Shown here: positions 34,600-47,419 of the stretch, one piece after another
How positions within the stretch are numbered: position 1 is the stretch's first letter
Layout: each line of letters opens with the position of its first letter
Origin: Luscinia megarhynchos
Lineage: Eukaryota > Chordata > Aves > Passeriformes > Turdidae
DNA: 64,000 nt
Assembly (NCBI GenBank): GCA_034336665.1
Contig: JAPFBE010000002.1
Span: 82,032,905-82,096,904, forward strand
Direction: 5' to 3'
Notes under the pieces: model-generated
Database searches by the model: none
Told to the model about the DNA's origin: nothing
Seen by the model: the letters and a program-made list of their open reading frames with translations, nothing else
Position numbers and translations under genes: made by a program

Positions 34600-37500
34600 A
34601 TATTTATTTAACAAACATATTTGCAAAGGCTAACTTGAGCCTAGAGATACTACTCTTTCTGGGTCCCTGTGGAATCAATACAGTAAGAAAAAGAGAGGCT
34701 TCTCCAGAAGGCAGATCTGAGAGGCTAAATTCAGCTCCGGAGCCCCAGGCAGTTCCATGCTGTCAGTGCAGCACCCGCAGCTCCATTGCCAGCCCAGCTG
34801 CTCCTTCCTGCTTCCATGACACCATCATGGCCCTGGTGCAAGTGTCTGCTGAACTGTCTAGTGAAACTATTCCAGGGAGGTTAGCTAATGAAAAATATTT
34901 TCTCCCTTCATCACTTTGGCAGAGCATCTTTTTAAGCTACAGAAAGGAGCTCATCTGATTTACTGTAGAGTCCTACACAATGCTGAGCTAGCACAGCTGA
35001 GGGCCTGAGAGAGATTAGCTACAGTACTTTTGGAGTCTCTGAGAGCAATGGAATTATTCCACCATTACTTCCACAGTCTGCAAAGACTGGCTATGTTGCA
35101 GTCATTGAGAAAACCAGCAGTCAAACATGTACAAAATATTTTCTGATTTTTAAGTTGCTGTTTAAGGTCTATGTATCAATACCACCAAAATTAGTGTTCA
35201 GAGAATTTTCAGTGAGGAAAACAAAGAAAATGCTCATAAAATTTTTCTGCTGTATAACTGGAGTTGGAAAGTTGTTACTGTTGTTACTTTAGATAGAACT
35301 AGGTTTTATGTCTCCATGCCAAACAGCAGGTTTTCTTTAACACTTTTAAAGCTCTGATTTTCAGACATAAGCTAGTTCAGCTCATAGGATGAAGACAGAA
35401 AGGAGAGTTGAAGTACCTCAGATGACTCTGGTTGAGTGAATGAGCTTTGTAAAGCTGTGTTGTTGCATATTCAAATGTTATCTGGGACATAAATAATGAA
35501 AGGTGTGTAGCAAAGGCCCTAGTTGTAATTGCTGCACGCACACACACACTTGTATTTTCACAGGTGACTGGACAATCTTTTTGTTGTGTAAAATCATGGG
35601 AGAGCTGCTCCTAATATTTCAGATTTTGTATGGGAAGATCTAATTATTTAAACTGTGTGATGGCTTTGACTCTTAAGTTTGTGTGCAATTTACTTGAAAT
35701 AAAGGCTACATCAACATTTTTAAAAAGAGGACACACAGATAGTTTTGTTCTAATTTAATGTTACTGAAATATAATTTTAAATAGAGATCTCATACATGAC
35801 AAAAATTATGATTGGCATTCAATATGCTAGGGTCATGAATTCATTAACTACTGGATGTTTTTAAGATTATGTAGAGAAATACAAAGTGTGAACTGATCAT
35901 TGCTATTGTCTATGCCAACACATAAAAAAAATAGACGTTGCATCAAAGCATTTAATTTTTTTTTATAATTGAAATAAAAGTAATTGATTCTACTAAGTTT
36001 CAGGCTTGCAGATTTACTTGTATATTTGATATGTAGCCTCATTGATTTAATTGAATTTAAAAAAATGACTGAGAAATGTAGCAATTAAAAATATTGTAAT
36101 GCTAGTAGCAATTTTCTGAATGCCTACCTAGCATCCTTATTTTTAAGCAATGCTATATTTAGAAGGACATTTCATTTTTTCAGAAGAGAAATGAATCTAT
36201 CAGGACTAGGACTATTATGTAGGAATATTAAATATTCACATATTTTTGTATTACTTGGTTGCTAATATTAGCCCAGTATTCATTAGGACCTACATTCTAC
36301 TATTGGTTAGAATTTTTTTTCCTCTTGGGCTGCTATAACTGTCATCTTTGATCTACACTGTATTGAAAAATAAAACAGCTGTCCCCTTTCTTATGTCTCC
36401 CCTCTAGAATGCTGGTAAAAATGACTACAAAAGGAGTATTTTAACATGTTAACATGTGTAATATCCCCAAATGACTGTGATGGTCCTCCTTCCATAATCA
36501 AAGCCCACTCTTCTGGAAAGATTTGCCGCCCCCAAATCTGAATAAATTATACATTTTTAAAATGTCATATTCATTCAGAAGCCAGAATTTTATTACAACT
36601 TTGTTTTGAACATTTTCCCATCAATGTCAGGCACACATTTCTGCAGGATATAGCTAGCTTTTACGTTTTCACAGGTTAATATTCAGACTGTTTCACTAGC
36701 TGGTTAAAATTTCCAGTGCCTGACTGGGTTTGGTGCCTACATTGCTGGTTTGTAGTCCTGCTGCCTAGAATGCCTGTGCTAGTGTACAATGAAATGTCAA
36801 AAAGTCTTTCCTCCATTTGTAAAGAAGGAGCACTTATGTTCTTCTCTCTCTAAAAAATGAGGATAGAACTTCTACTGAGATCTACCTGAGATGATAATGC
36901 AATTATTCTGAAAAAAGAAAGATATTGTGAAAGACATGTTCATGTTTAACAAGAATTTTTTCCTCACATGAAGTTATATATTTCTTCCAATGCTCCATAT
37001 AGGTTTTAAATTAAGTAAATTCTAAGTTAATATTTTTATTTTATTTTCAATTAAATTATACAAGATAAGATTTTCCAATTTTTGTCATTTTATATCCATT
37101 TTGTATATAAAAGTATTCTGGGAGATGACCATTTAAGTCTCTCAGTTCTTTATATTTTAAAACAGACTAATTTGAAGTTGTTCACTCCCCCAAGGATGAA
37201 GCTTCTAAAAAAATATTTGGGTTATATCCCCTTACTGGCAAATAAAACACTTACTGGCTTTCTTGTTTTGCTTTCTTGAAAATTTTGTTTCCATAATGAA
37301 ACAATAGAGCCAAATTTTGGTTTAACCTGAATTCTTTTATTATGTTATAAGTCTACTAATGTCATTAGATCACTTCTGATTTAATCTTGTTGTGAAAGAA
37401 AAGAAATTACGTCCATCATTTCTCATCATTTCTGTCAAAACCTATAAGGGCCATGTGGGAGTGAGAGACTGCAGACAACCTTGCTGCAGCCCTGTAGAAT

Positions 37501-40500
37501 TTAAGCCATGAATTTGTACTTCCTGAGCTGTCTTTGCTGCCTGAGGAAGAGTGAAGAGAACAGCAATCTGAAGTGAGGTGTAGTGCCCATCCTGGTGAAA
37601 TCTTGAAACAAATGAAAAACACAGTCTGTCATATTGCAATTGTATTCTTTGGTTTTGCAAAATTTTTTACCTTCTTACTTGATAAAAAGAACACTGATTT
37701 TATTTTCATGTTCACTGCACAGTCTTCCAAATTCCAATTAGCAGTAGATTAACATTTACTGTTACCACTGCTTGAGCAGGAGATACATGTAATGAAAGCA
37801 TGGATTGTAGATTGACTCCTAATATTTTGCTGATGTCTTTATTTTTCTTACACAGTAAGTTGTTTTCTGGTAATTTCTCTAAAGATTGATACTATTTTCC
37901 CTTCTAAGAAGTGGATAAGCATAATAATATCTACTGTTCCACCAAATGCAGATAAACAGATAAAATATGTAAAATAAATGCAGAAAATTGAGGCACCTTG
38001 TCCAGAAATATCCTAGCAAGAGAGTAAAATGACAGTTATCCATTATATCTATTGAAACTAATCCAGCTATTCACTGTACCTGTAAAAGGTGAAGAAGTTA
38101 GCAAGCCTTGCAGCATCAGCTATTAATGGTTTTCACTGCTGTTCCTAAAGTATGCTAATTTTTTAAAAAACTTAATTACTTGATTAGCCTCATACATCTT
38201 TGACTACTCTGCTACCTCTAGATATTTTGTGTAACATCAATTTGTGCAATACACATGGTATAAAGGTTCACATTTTAATAAACTGAAATTAGTGTATGTT
38301 TCACAAACATTATAAAGCTTTGGGTTAAAGTTCAAAAATAATCACATGTAGCAAGTATTCTGCTTGCAGTAATAAAAAGTGAAGGAGCTGAAGGAAATTG
38401 CAAATTGATATTTTCCCTTATGACATCAGCTTTTATGTAGATACAGCTTTAGGTTTTTGTTTGTTTACAGTAGATAAAGGGAGGACAGTAGGCTTTCAGT
38501 GGTTCTTGTTCTCTCTCTTTACAGACAGTTAACTTTAAGAGTACACACACTATTTGAATTATATGAATCAGTTTTTATACAGATGTTTCTGGAAATAAAT
38601 ATATTTGAATAATATTTCTGATTTAGAACTAAAAGAAAACTATTTCAATAATAAAGTGCAAAGTAAAAGTTATGAATTCTCTTAACTATTACTAAAAGTC
38701 TGAAGTATCCTCTGTATGTATGTACATATGATTTTAATTAAAAAATAAAGCTGGTTTTGAAAAATAAACAATAGCAATTCAATATCCTTTGGGATCTCAT
38801 TAAGAAAGTCTTTCTGTTCCAAAGTTTTTTACTGTGCTTCAATATAAAACACCTGAACACTATTTTATCTCTAGTAGACCATATGTAAATAATGCTGTTG
38901 TATTGCATAGAATCATCTTTGTTCCTACGGCTTTTTGTTAGCTCTTTTTGGTGGAAAATCCCTATATTTCAGTTGCTAACGAAATGGGTGCTAACAAAAA
39001 TTAACTCCTGTCCTGATAAATTCATCCATTCTGGCCAAGTAAGAATCAAAGTAAAGAAATTCTAAAAGGGCATATTTAATTAATGTTATTTCTAAGAGCT
39101 GGCATCTCTTAGTTGAAGCTCTTTTTTTTGTGCTGTCAGCTGCACCATTTCCAACTGAAGCACTGTTTTTAATTTGCTTCTGACAGACAGCCGTGCCAGT
39201 CAAAATGCGCGAGCCTGGTTCCTGTCGGCTTCTGTTCATTTGCTTATTCACTTCCTTGCTTTGCTACAACCTACTTGTGCTTTCTCAATCTGTCAGATAC
39301 GCTTAAAGGAGGTTGTAGTCTACATTTCTAGCCTAGTTTGGTTTCCTCATGTTTCTTTATTTTAATAATCTGTTTTATCCAGTTTTAGTTAGAGCAGATT
39401 GATGTACATTCTTTGGAGGAAGGATAGATTGAGTCAAGGTGCTTGTAAGAATGATGCCAGAATGCTGAATGTACAGTGAAACCACCCAACCCTGTTTCTG
39501 CCCATACTGAAGAGGAGTACAAGGCTTTTTTCAGGACTGCTGCTTTCCATCTCCAGCAGCTATGTGGGTGTTCCCTGGGCAGAGGTGGAGAGGGAATTGA
39601 CCTTAACATTTGTTAGCAAGTTTTGGAATTCTCTGCACTCTCACAAAGAAGGAAGTGATTAGAAACAAGAACAAATCTGACTTAGATTATCCTTTTGCGC
39701 TCCCAAAATACATTTTAGCTGCCTTGAACAAATGTTGCCCCTGAAGCAGCACAAGTAGGTTTTGTTCCTTTCTCTGGGCTTTTGGTAAAAATAGAGCAAA
39801 AGCACATCATCCACGAGACTCATATCTTAGTGTGCTCATCTTTGTCTCTTTTTGCTTCTTTTATTTTCTGTCCTTGAGGAAGGATGTTATTATTGCAAAA
39901 GTTTTCACTGGGAAGTCTACTGGTTCAAAATAAATAAAGTTGCAAAACTTGTGATGGAATACTATTCTCTACTGAGTACTGAGAATCCAAGAGCTTCTCA
40001 GAACACATTTCCCAGTATCTGCAGCATGGTACATGTTCCATGTTCTCTGGATTCAGATATGCAACTCAACTTTGAGATACTACTCCATAATAGCACAAAA
40101 TTAAGGTGTATTCCAAGTTTCTCTTCTTGTGTCTTGGTTTCCACAAAAAAGGAAGCATCTTCGTGGTGTACTATAAAAAATAGCTGATCACAGAGGTGAA
40201 GATATCTGGGTCCTGATGCACGACAAAAGATTTGTTTAGGTTTACCTTTGGTCCCCTCCAAAATTCCATTACCTGCAGGGTGCATGGCATTGTGGTATCC
40301 ACTACCTATGTAATATAGCAGTATCTGTTTCAGCAAAACCTGTAGCTTGCCCTGCAGTCATCTTTTTAAGTGTAGTCTGTGGTCATTTGGGTTCTCCCAG
40401 GTTATTCTTGTTTCTTGTTGGACATGGAGGTTGCTGGATTTTTACAAGTTATGTTTTCACGTATTTTTTAGGAAAAGTTGAAATAATCTAATTAGAAAAT

Positions 40501-43293
40501 GATTAAAGCATGAAAAAAATTACATTGTCCTTATTTGAAAACAGAAAGTTCAGCCTCCTGGATACTTAAGGTTTTAAAAACACTATTTTGCTATCAGTAC
40601 AACTGTGCTGCCAGGAGAAATGAGGAATCCAGTATAACCCCGTGACTGTGCACTTGATAATCATTTCACTCTTAATAATTTAATCTGTCCGTTGTAATGA
40701 AGCAATTATGTTGCTCTGCCCCTAGCTGTAATCTAAGAGCAAATAAAGACATTTATTCTTGTTTCAACAGTTTTGCTGTTGAGTACTGTGAGGTGGGACT
40801 TACTTGATCCGTCCTTTCAGGTCTTTTACATTGCAGGAAGAAAATGTTTTTATATGTCAGGAAATCTGTTGCAAGGACATTTGTGATAGATGAATTTATC
40901 TTGCTGTCATAAATTTCCTTGGTTCAGAAATAAAGGTAGTATAACACTGGAGGAAATAAAATGGAAAAAAATAAAGAAAAAAAGGGCAAGGAAAGGAGAA
41001 ACCACAGCTGCTATTATTTCCTCAGGTTTCATTTGAAGTGATCAGAGAAGTGATCTGTGACAAAGTGTCACTCATTCCTGATCTCATCAGTGAGCCTTGG
41101 AAGAGCTTCCATGTATTTTTCAATTTCTTTTATGGTCTAACACTCAATTTCAATATATATAATTTTTCTAAGTCTGTCTGGTTAAAATAAGAACAAAAAT
41201 TCCTTGAATACTTTTTAAATGGGATAAACACAAGATTTTATTTGATGCATAGTATTTAAGGATAAAATATGTGAGCATGTCTATTTTGACTTCACAAGAA
41301 ATTTACTAGCACTTATTGTTCCTTTCTCATATTATATTTTTTCTTTTCACTGCAGTGCTTATTCCTTATAATAGGTTCTTATGATACAGGTGGGTTTTGT
41401 TTAGTGCAAATGTTACTCCACTCCTACAATGACAAGGAATTCAGCATCAGATGCAGCATTTGGGAATGGGAGGAGAAGGCAGGCAGGAGGAAGAGTGTTT
41501 GGGTTTTGTTCAGTGCAGCCATTGAAAGGCAGTTCCAGGTAAAAAGTGAATTAGGAAGTTTAAGAGAGGAGAAAGCACCTTTCTTTTTTTGTAGAGTTTT
41601 CAAAGTTTTATCTTCAAATTCTACCAACAGATTTTTCTACTGCAGTGTATTGTGCACGTTCTTCTAAGCTCATTGGGATTTTTTCACATCCTCAGTAAGG
41701 TCTTGATGTACTTAAGGCTTCATTAGACCTTCTCAACCTTTTTGGGAATTTGCATGTTCACTGAGGTAATGAAAGATTATTTTCAATTTTTGCCAGGATT
41801 TTTTTTTTTGACAGAACTTTTAATCTGAAGCTAAAAGCCAGACAAGTTTTGATATCTGGATTCTGATGGAAGAAACCTGAATTTCTGCCAGGTCCTTTCG
41901 GTAGCTCTTTGGCAGCCTCACTGGCAGGCTGGTGGGAAGCCATATTCTGCATCCTTTGACTTGTTCAGCCCCTGGTTCTTAAACAGCAGAGACAGCTGGA
42001 GCTTCCAGGACCCTTAATTCTGGGCAGCATGTCAGGCAGCTTTTTGCAAAATCCAAACTCCCAATTAAAGTGGGTCAAAAAAATGTAATTCCAGTTTGTG
42101 GGAAAATTCTGAATATGTGGTATTATTTCTTCAATAAAACAGAATCACTGCTAGGTTTGAACCTTGTATATTCATTTCCTTATGTGAATTTTGAATGTTC
42201 TCTCTGGATTTTTTTGGTATCTCGAATGTAATTCCTTTCTATCACTTATCTTTCTTGCTTCTGTCAGTGACTGAACAATTTTTATGGTTAAAGAGTACTT
42301 TCACAAATGAAATATTAAAATGTTAAGACTGTATGATCTGACATGTCTTTCAGGTAAGACAAAAACTTCAGTCCAGTTAGTCTATACAATGAGATATTAT
42401 TATTAAATTTGACTGCCTCTCTCTTTACTGGGGACTGAAGTCTCTGAAATAACCACTGAAACTGCATAAACCAACTAAGTTTTCATCCTGATTTGGCATA
42501 CAATGCTAAATTGGTTTTGTTCTATTATTTGATTAAAATGAACCAAGGTTTCATTCTTATATTAATCTGGCAGCATAGTGGGCTAAACCTCTACTATGAA
42601 AACTTTGCTATTGTCTATACCTATAGTATTTAAATCTACTTTTCTATGTATTCAACACAGACAACAAATGAAATGTACTTCTAACTATTGTTATTGCTTA
42701 ACAAGTAGCCTTCTGCTTCTAAATTTGAACAAGAAACTTCTTTAACTCCTCAGAAAACTAAATTAGTCCTATATTTATAGAATAGTAGAGTACAAATTTA
42801 ATTGCGTACCTTTTCTTATTTTTCCTTGTTTAATTTATATCATTAGCATTTGGGGGCAGCTCACAGGAATTTTTATTATTTTAGATGTTCATGACTACTC
42901 TGGGTTATGCTAAAATTTGTGGTAACCCTTTAAGTTTTTTTTTTAAACATAACTGTGATTGGTATTCCCCAAAGGATCTAATCTTAAATAAAGCTCTACT
43001 TTCATTAATTTTTGGGCAATCCAGAAGAGAGCTCATGCTGAAAATATACAAAGAGGCAAGAATAAAAATTTCTAAACAAAATAGGGGAATAGTAAACAGA
43101 GCTAACACAAATTTTGAACTTAAATTTATTTGAAGGCTGAATGCTTGTTAATCAGTTTCTTTAAATATAATTGAGGCAAACTACTAAGTCAGACACACAG
43201 TGGAGTTTTTTCTTTTTCCATTTATCATCAGATATTCAAAGACATTAAGATAAAAAGTATGTAGTTTCACAATTTCACCAGTTTTTAGGGTGG
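34600..43293. other. Intronic stretch without recognised genes
   Basis: AT-rich sequence with a short CA run (about 35537-35549). A stretch at 40590-40790 is rich in homeodomain-like TAAT cores and looks like candidate conserved non-coding DNA. No transposon or exon was recognised. Confidence 0.45.
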
Positions 43294-43294
43294 T

Positions 43295-43333
<39 letters not shown>
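43294..43333 (+). repeat. (TTTA)10 microsatellite
   Basis: Ten uninterrupted TTTA units, followed by GGTGG and a second T/G-rich patch. A perfect tetranucleotide array of this length is likely to be length-polymorphic. Confidence 0.95.
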
Positions 43334-44694
43334 GGTGGTTTTGTTTTTGTTTTGTTTATTCACTGTAACCATCAGAATTTGAAAAATTTTAAAACAGTTT
43401 CCTAAAAAAGGCTGGGGCCTGAGAATAACACTCTTCTGTTTTCTGGTTTGTAACTTCCTCTCCATCTGAATTTCATGTTGGGCATTCTCCCAGGACTACT
43501 TTACTGGAGCAGTTCCACACACTCAGAGCTGCCCTTTTAGTCAGGGGTCAATCTCTGAAAAAAGAATAGGTAGCTGTATGAGAAGAGGCAAAAGAATGAG
43601 AGAATAAGGGGGAGACCTCTGAGCTATTCACAAGTAAACAGTTTGAAGAATAATGAAATTTCTTCTGTACTATCTTTGGAATTTTTTCCAAATGATGAAG
43701 AACAAGTGGAGTAGTCAGAAAAATGCTTTGAAGGATGCTGAGGATGTAGTCTTACACCTGTAGGATAAGACTAAATTGCAGTCTACTCTTTTCATTGAGG
43801 AAATTATCACAACATCCTAAGAAACTGGAAGATCTATTTTTAATTTTTTTTTCTTGAGTTTATTTAAGATTCCAAGTGAGAAATCTTGAAGATTGACTTG
43901 TGGGTGAAGCGAAGTGTTCATCTACACTTGGAAGAATATATATAACTAATTCCCTCTCTTTTTCACCATTCGTGCTTCAAGCCTGAGTGACTTTATGGCA
44001 TGTTTTTCCAGAATAACGTTTATTCCTTGTTTCAGGCTACACATGCAAATCTGTATGAAAGGCTGGAGTGCTGTGGTGCTGTTGCCAGATTGTTTCATAC
44101 ATATACAAGTAATTTTATTGGGAAAAAAATGTGTTTTTTTTTCTGAAATCCTTGAAACTGAGGAAGATTTTTTATTGTCTTGGAATTAATTTGGGGAGTG
44201 GTGATCAGTTTTGATGTTCTGAAATTTTTTGTTTTTAATGTCTTTACCTGATATCCATGGCTGACTGAAAATATAGAAAGAAATTTTGGATCAAACTGGA
44301 CTTTTCACCTTTCAGCCTGGCACTTAATTTATATCTGGAACTCCTTGCTCATTCTAAATAAGAGTTGGATTTTCTGGGGAGGGTTATGTGCCCTGATGGT
44401 GTCTTCTGTGATGGAAAGTCTGTCAGGAGGATTTTTAGGGCTTCTCTCTGGAGTACAATGTAGGGATGGAACTGAATTCCATCACTAATGTTCTTTCTGT
44501 CCTTCAGATTTTTTGGTTATTTAAATTCCATCTTTTTTTTCAGTTTATATTATAAAATGGCATACTAACCAAAAAGTCTGAAGGAGTAAATGTCAGAAGA
44601 TGAGGCTGAACAAAGAGACATTTGGAGGATTATGAATAAGTAAAAAATTTGAAACTTCCTTGTGCCCTTTTTTTGCTGCAATGAGGTGGGAGAT
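43334..44694. other. Intronic stretch, nothing recognised
   Basis: AT-rich, with T-runs. No repeat family or exon seen. Confidence 0.5.
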
Positions 44695-44890
44695 TGTATT
44701 GAGGTGGAGGTTGTTCCTCTTCTCCCAGGCAGCTAGGGACAGGAAAAGGGAAAATGGCCTCAAGTTGCACCAGGGGAGGCTCAGTTGGGATATTCTCATG
44801 TGGTTTAGTGGGTATGATGGTATTCAGCCTAAGGTTGAACTTGGTGATCTGGGAGGTCTTTCACAATCTTAATGATTCTGTGATTCTACT
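44695..44890 (+). mobile_element. CR1 LINE 3' end with internal deletion
   Basis: CTTCTCCCAGGCAGCTAGG, ACAGGAAAAGGGAAAATGGC and CTCAAGTTGCACCAGGGGAG match the terminal CR1 ORF2/3' UTR region. At about 44794 the sequence jumps to ATGTGGTTTAGTGGG, then GGTTGAACTTGGTGATC, and the tail ATGATTCTGTGATTCT. Roughly a hundred or more consensus bases that normally lie between these blocks are missing. The orientation matches RIMS2. Confidence 0.9.
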
Positions 44891-45726
44891 GTTTTGGAAA
44901 GGAGGTGGTTTTCCTCCCAGTGCAAGTTAGAAGGTAACAGAAGACCAGTGGGAAATCTCTGGCTTTCCACCAAAAACCTTTGCAGAGTTCTAGACTCTGC
45001 CCATTTCCAGGAAGAAAATGAAGAAACTGAGGATATCTGATCATTATCAGATGTTAGCATAGTAAAATTTTTATAGGCTTACTTTTTGAGAACATATTTT
45101 GAAATCAGGATTTCTATTCAATTTTGTGTTCATCTGGTGTCTTCTGTTTCATCTACAGAACATTTAGAAAAGAGGCCACCCCAAAGGTTATGGTCATAAC
45201 CACCTACAAGGAATATTTTGTGCTATGTTATGCTCAATTATTTTAAAGAACTTCTCAGAACACAGACTTATTAGAAAGGTTGTTGGTTTTATTTGTTTTG
45301 TTTTGTTGTATTTTGAAGTGGCATAGATCAGAAAGTCTGTTGGTAATATGGCCATGTAAAATCACCAAGCATGTTTTGTAGTTTTTTTTTAAAATTTGCT
45401 ATAGCTATGCCTATATTTAGCCCATCTTCACCTGTTTCCTTTTTGCTACATTACTGATCCAAAGCTCAACTGGCATATTATAGCCAGTCATGTTTGAATG
45501 AATCTGTGGGTCTTTCAAAAATGTTATTTTGCCTCTTCTGGGATCCCTATGGACCTAGTTTCACCTGTAAGTTCTAGCCTTGACAGACTGGGAGTGTTGT
45601 TTTACCTCTGTCTGATTACAGAACCAGAAAACCCTTTCTGTTTGCCAAATGCACAGAGTGCAAGTTGAGATTGCTTTCATAGGCTTGTAATACCTGTAAA
45701 AAACGAAGCTAATAATTTTTCTCCAT

Positions 45727-45812
45727 TTTAATAATTAAATTATAATTATTATTAATTATAATTATTATTTAATTATTATTATTATAATTAAAATAATTTT
45801 AAATTTTAAAAT
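45727..45812 (+). repeat. AT-rich ATT/AATT tract
   Basis: Almost pure A/T with interleaved ATT, AATT and TTAA units. Many sub-segments are self-complementary, such as AATTATAATT, so the tract could extrude hairpins. One or more expanded ATT repeats probably gave rise to it. Confidence 0.85.
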
Positions 45813-47363
45813 GTCAATTAATGAGGCTCTTGTGTCTCAGGAACATCAGGAATTTCAGTTTCTAATTTTTATATGTAATTATTTTCCATGGTAAGGGTAT
45901 AAGATGATAGAGAAAGCAGTCACATTTGCTAATATGCACTCCCAAGACAGCTGTCACAGCTAGGAATTTGGTTTAATATTGCCAGGCACATGTTAAAAAA
46001 ATATGAAAAGGGATATAGTAAAATCAGAGATTGAAAAATCTTAGGGGAAAGCTATAGACATGTGCTTAGAGGAACATGACACTGAAGAAATGTTATGCTA
46101 TCTCTCAAACTTTGCTGGCTATACCGTGTTAAAGGCTATAGAAGAAGCTAGTGTGAATGAGATTCAAAAAACTAATTCATGGGGCACAGTGATCACAGAT
46201 GTGTAAATGCATGCGGAGGAAATTTTGCTAATTCTAGACCCCTGTTTTCATTTCCTACAGTGCTTTACAAGATGGCATTACAACTGAAGGGGTTTCTGAT
46301 CCAATAATGTTTTGTAATGCCTGTCAACAGATCTCTTTTCTGGGCATGAGTCATGTAGTTTGCAACATCATTTGGTATCAGGTCTGTAACAGTAGGCCCT
46401 ATTGTTCCCCTGGTTGGTGAGGAATAGAATTAAAAGTAATGTGAAGCTTCTTGAATGAAGCTGGGAATATAGATATCTGTTTATGATTTTTGAAACACCT
46501 GGTGTATTTGTAGTGGGATGTTATTTGGTTTGGAATGATATTTTATTTAAGAGAAATGTTGTAGAATATAGAAGATGTATGTGAGAAATTGGTGTTTTGC
46601 AGAAGAATCAGATATGACTTTATTTTGACTTGGGGCCAAAGGGGTTTTCACTAATTCAGTAAGTGATACAGTCATGTGCACCAAGGTAAGCAACCTTCAA
46701 CATGAAGGATGTCATGTGATTGCATCCTTAGACTTTTAGTATTTTCACTAAGAAGTGAAAGTAGAAGTAGTAGAAGAAGTAAGTAGAATTTGTCAGCTTC
46801 CACAGGAATATGAAGTACTAAGTTAGCCATTCTCTTGAGAGAATAATGGATAGGCAATAGCATAACGAGGTTAATACAGATGTGATTCACTATGCAGATA
46901 AATATCTGAAGTCCTGTGCTAAGTCACTATTGATTTTTTATTGATAAATATACTGGGGAAGAAGAAATGGTGCACTGTGCTTTTCTCAGAGTTGGAGACA
47001 TCAGGAGTTGAAATAGTAAGAGGAATCACAGTTTCCCTGATATGGTAAGAACCCACAGTGGAATTTAGGCACAAGTTTTTAAATACTAGAGGAGATCTGT
47101 CTTTTCCCCCCTCTCTCTATAGAACAGCAATAAAAATATTTTTTCAATGTTTTTTAGTTTTTCTGTAAGAGTGGGAATGAAATATCATTTGGTCCATCTT
47201 GACAGTAATGAGGCTGATCTACACTGGTGTTCATTGCAGAGTGGAGAATGATCTGGATTACCCTGTGGATTATAAATCTCTCTGAATTTTTGTAAAAAAT
47301 GCCGTGTTTTGCGTCATCTTCTCAATAACACAAAAGACAGACAAAATAATTTTATTTGTGAAT

Positions 47364-47419
47364 GACAGAATAAATGATTAATATGTACAAAGACAGACTA
47401 AATGATTAAAATGTACAAA
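47364..47419 (+). repeat. 28-bp direct tandem duplication
   Basis: Two adjacent 28-bp copies (47364-47391 and 47392-47419) begin GACAGA(A/C)TAAATGATTAA and end ATGTACAAA, differing at two positions. A partial related GACAGACAAA lies just upstream at about 47337. Confidence 0.9.

Noticed and set aside
43630..43665. AGTTTGAAGAATAATG considered as a piece of RIMS2 exon 2
   Set aside because: Flanking codons do not give KLHQQFEMYKEQ and there is no acceptor/donor pair.
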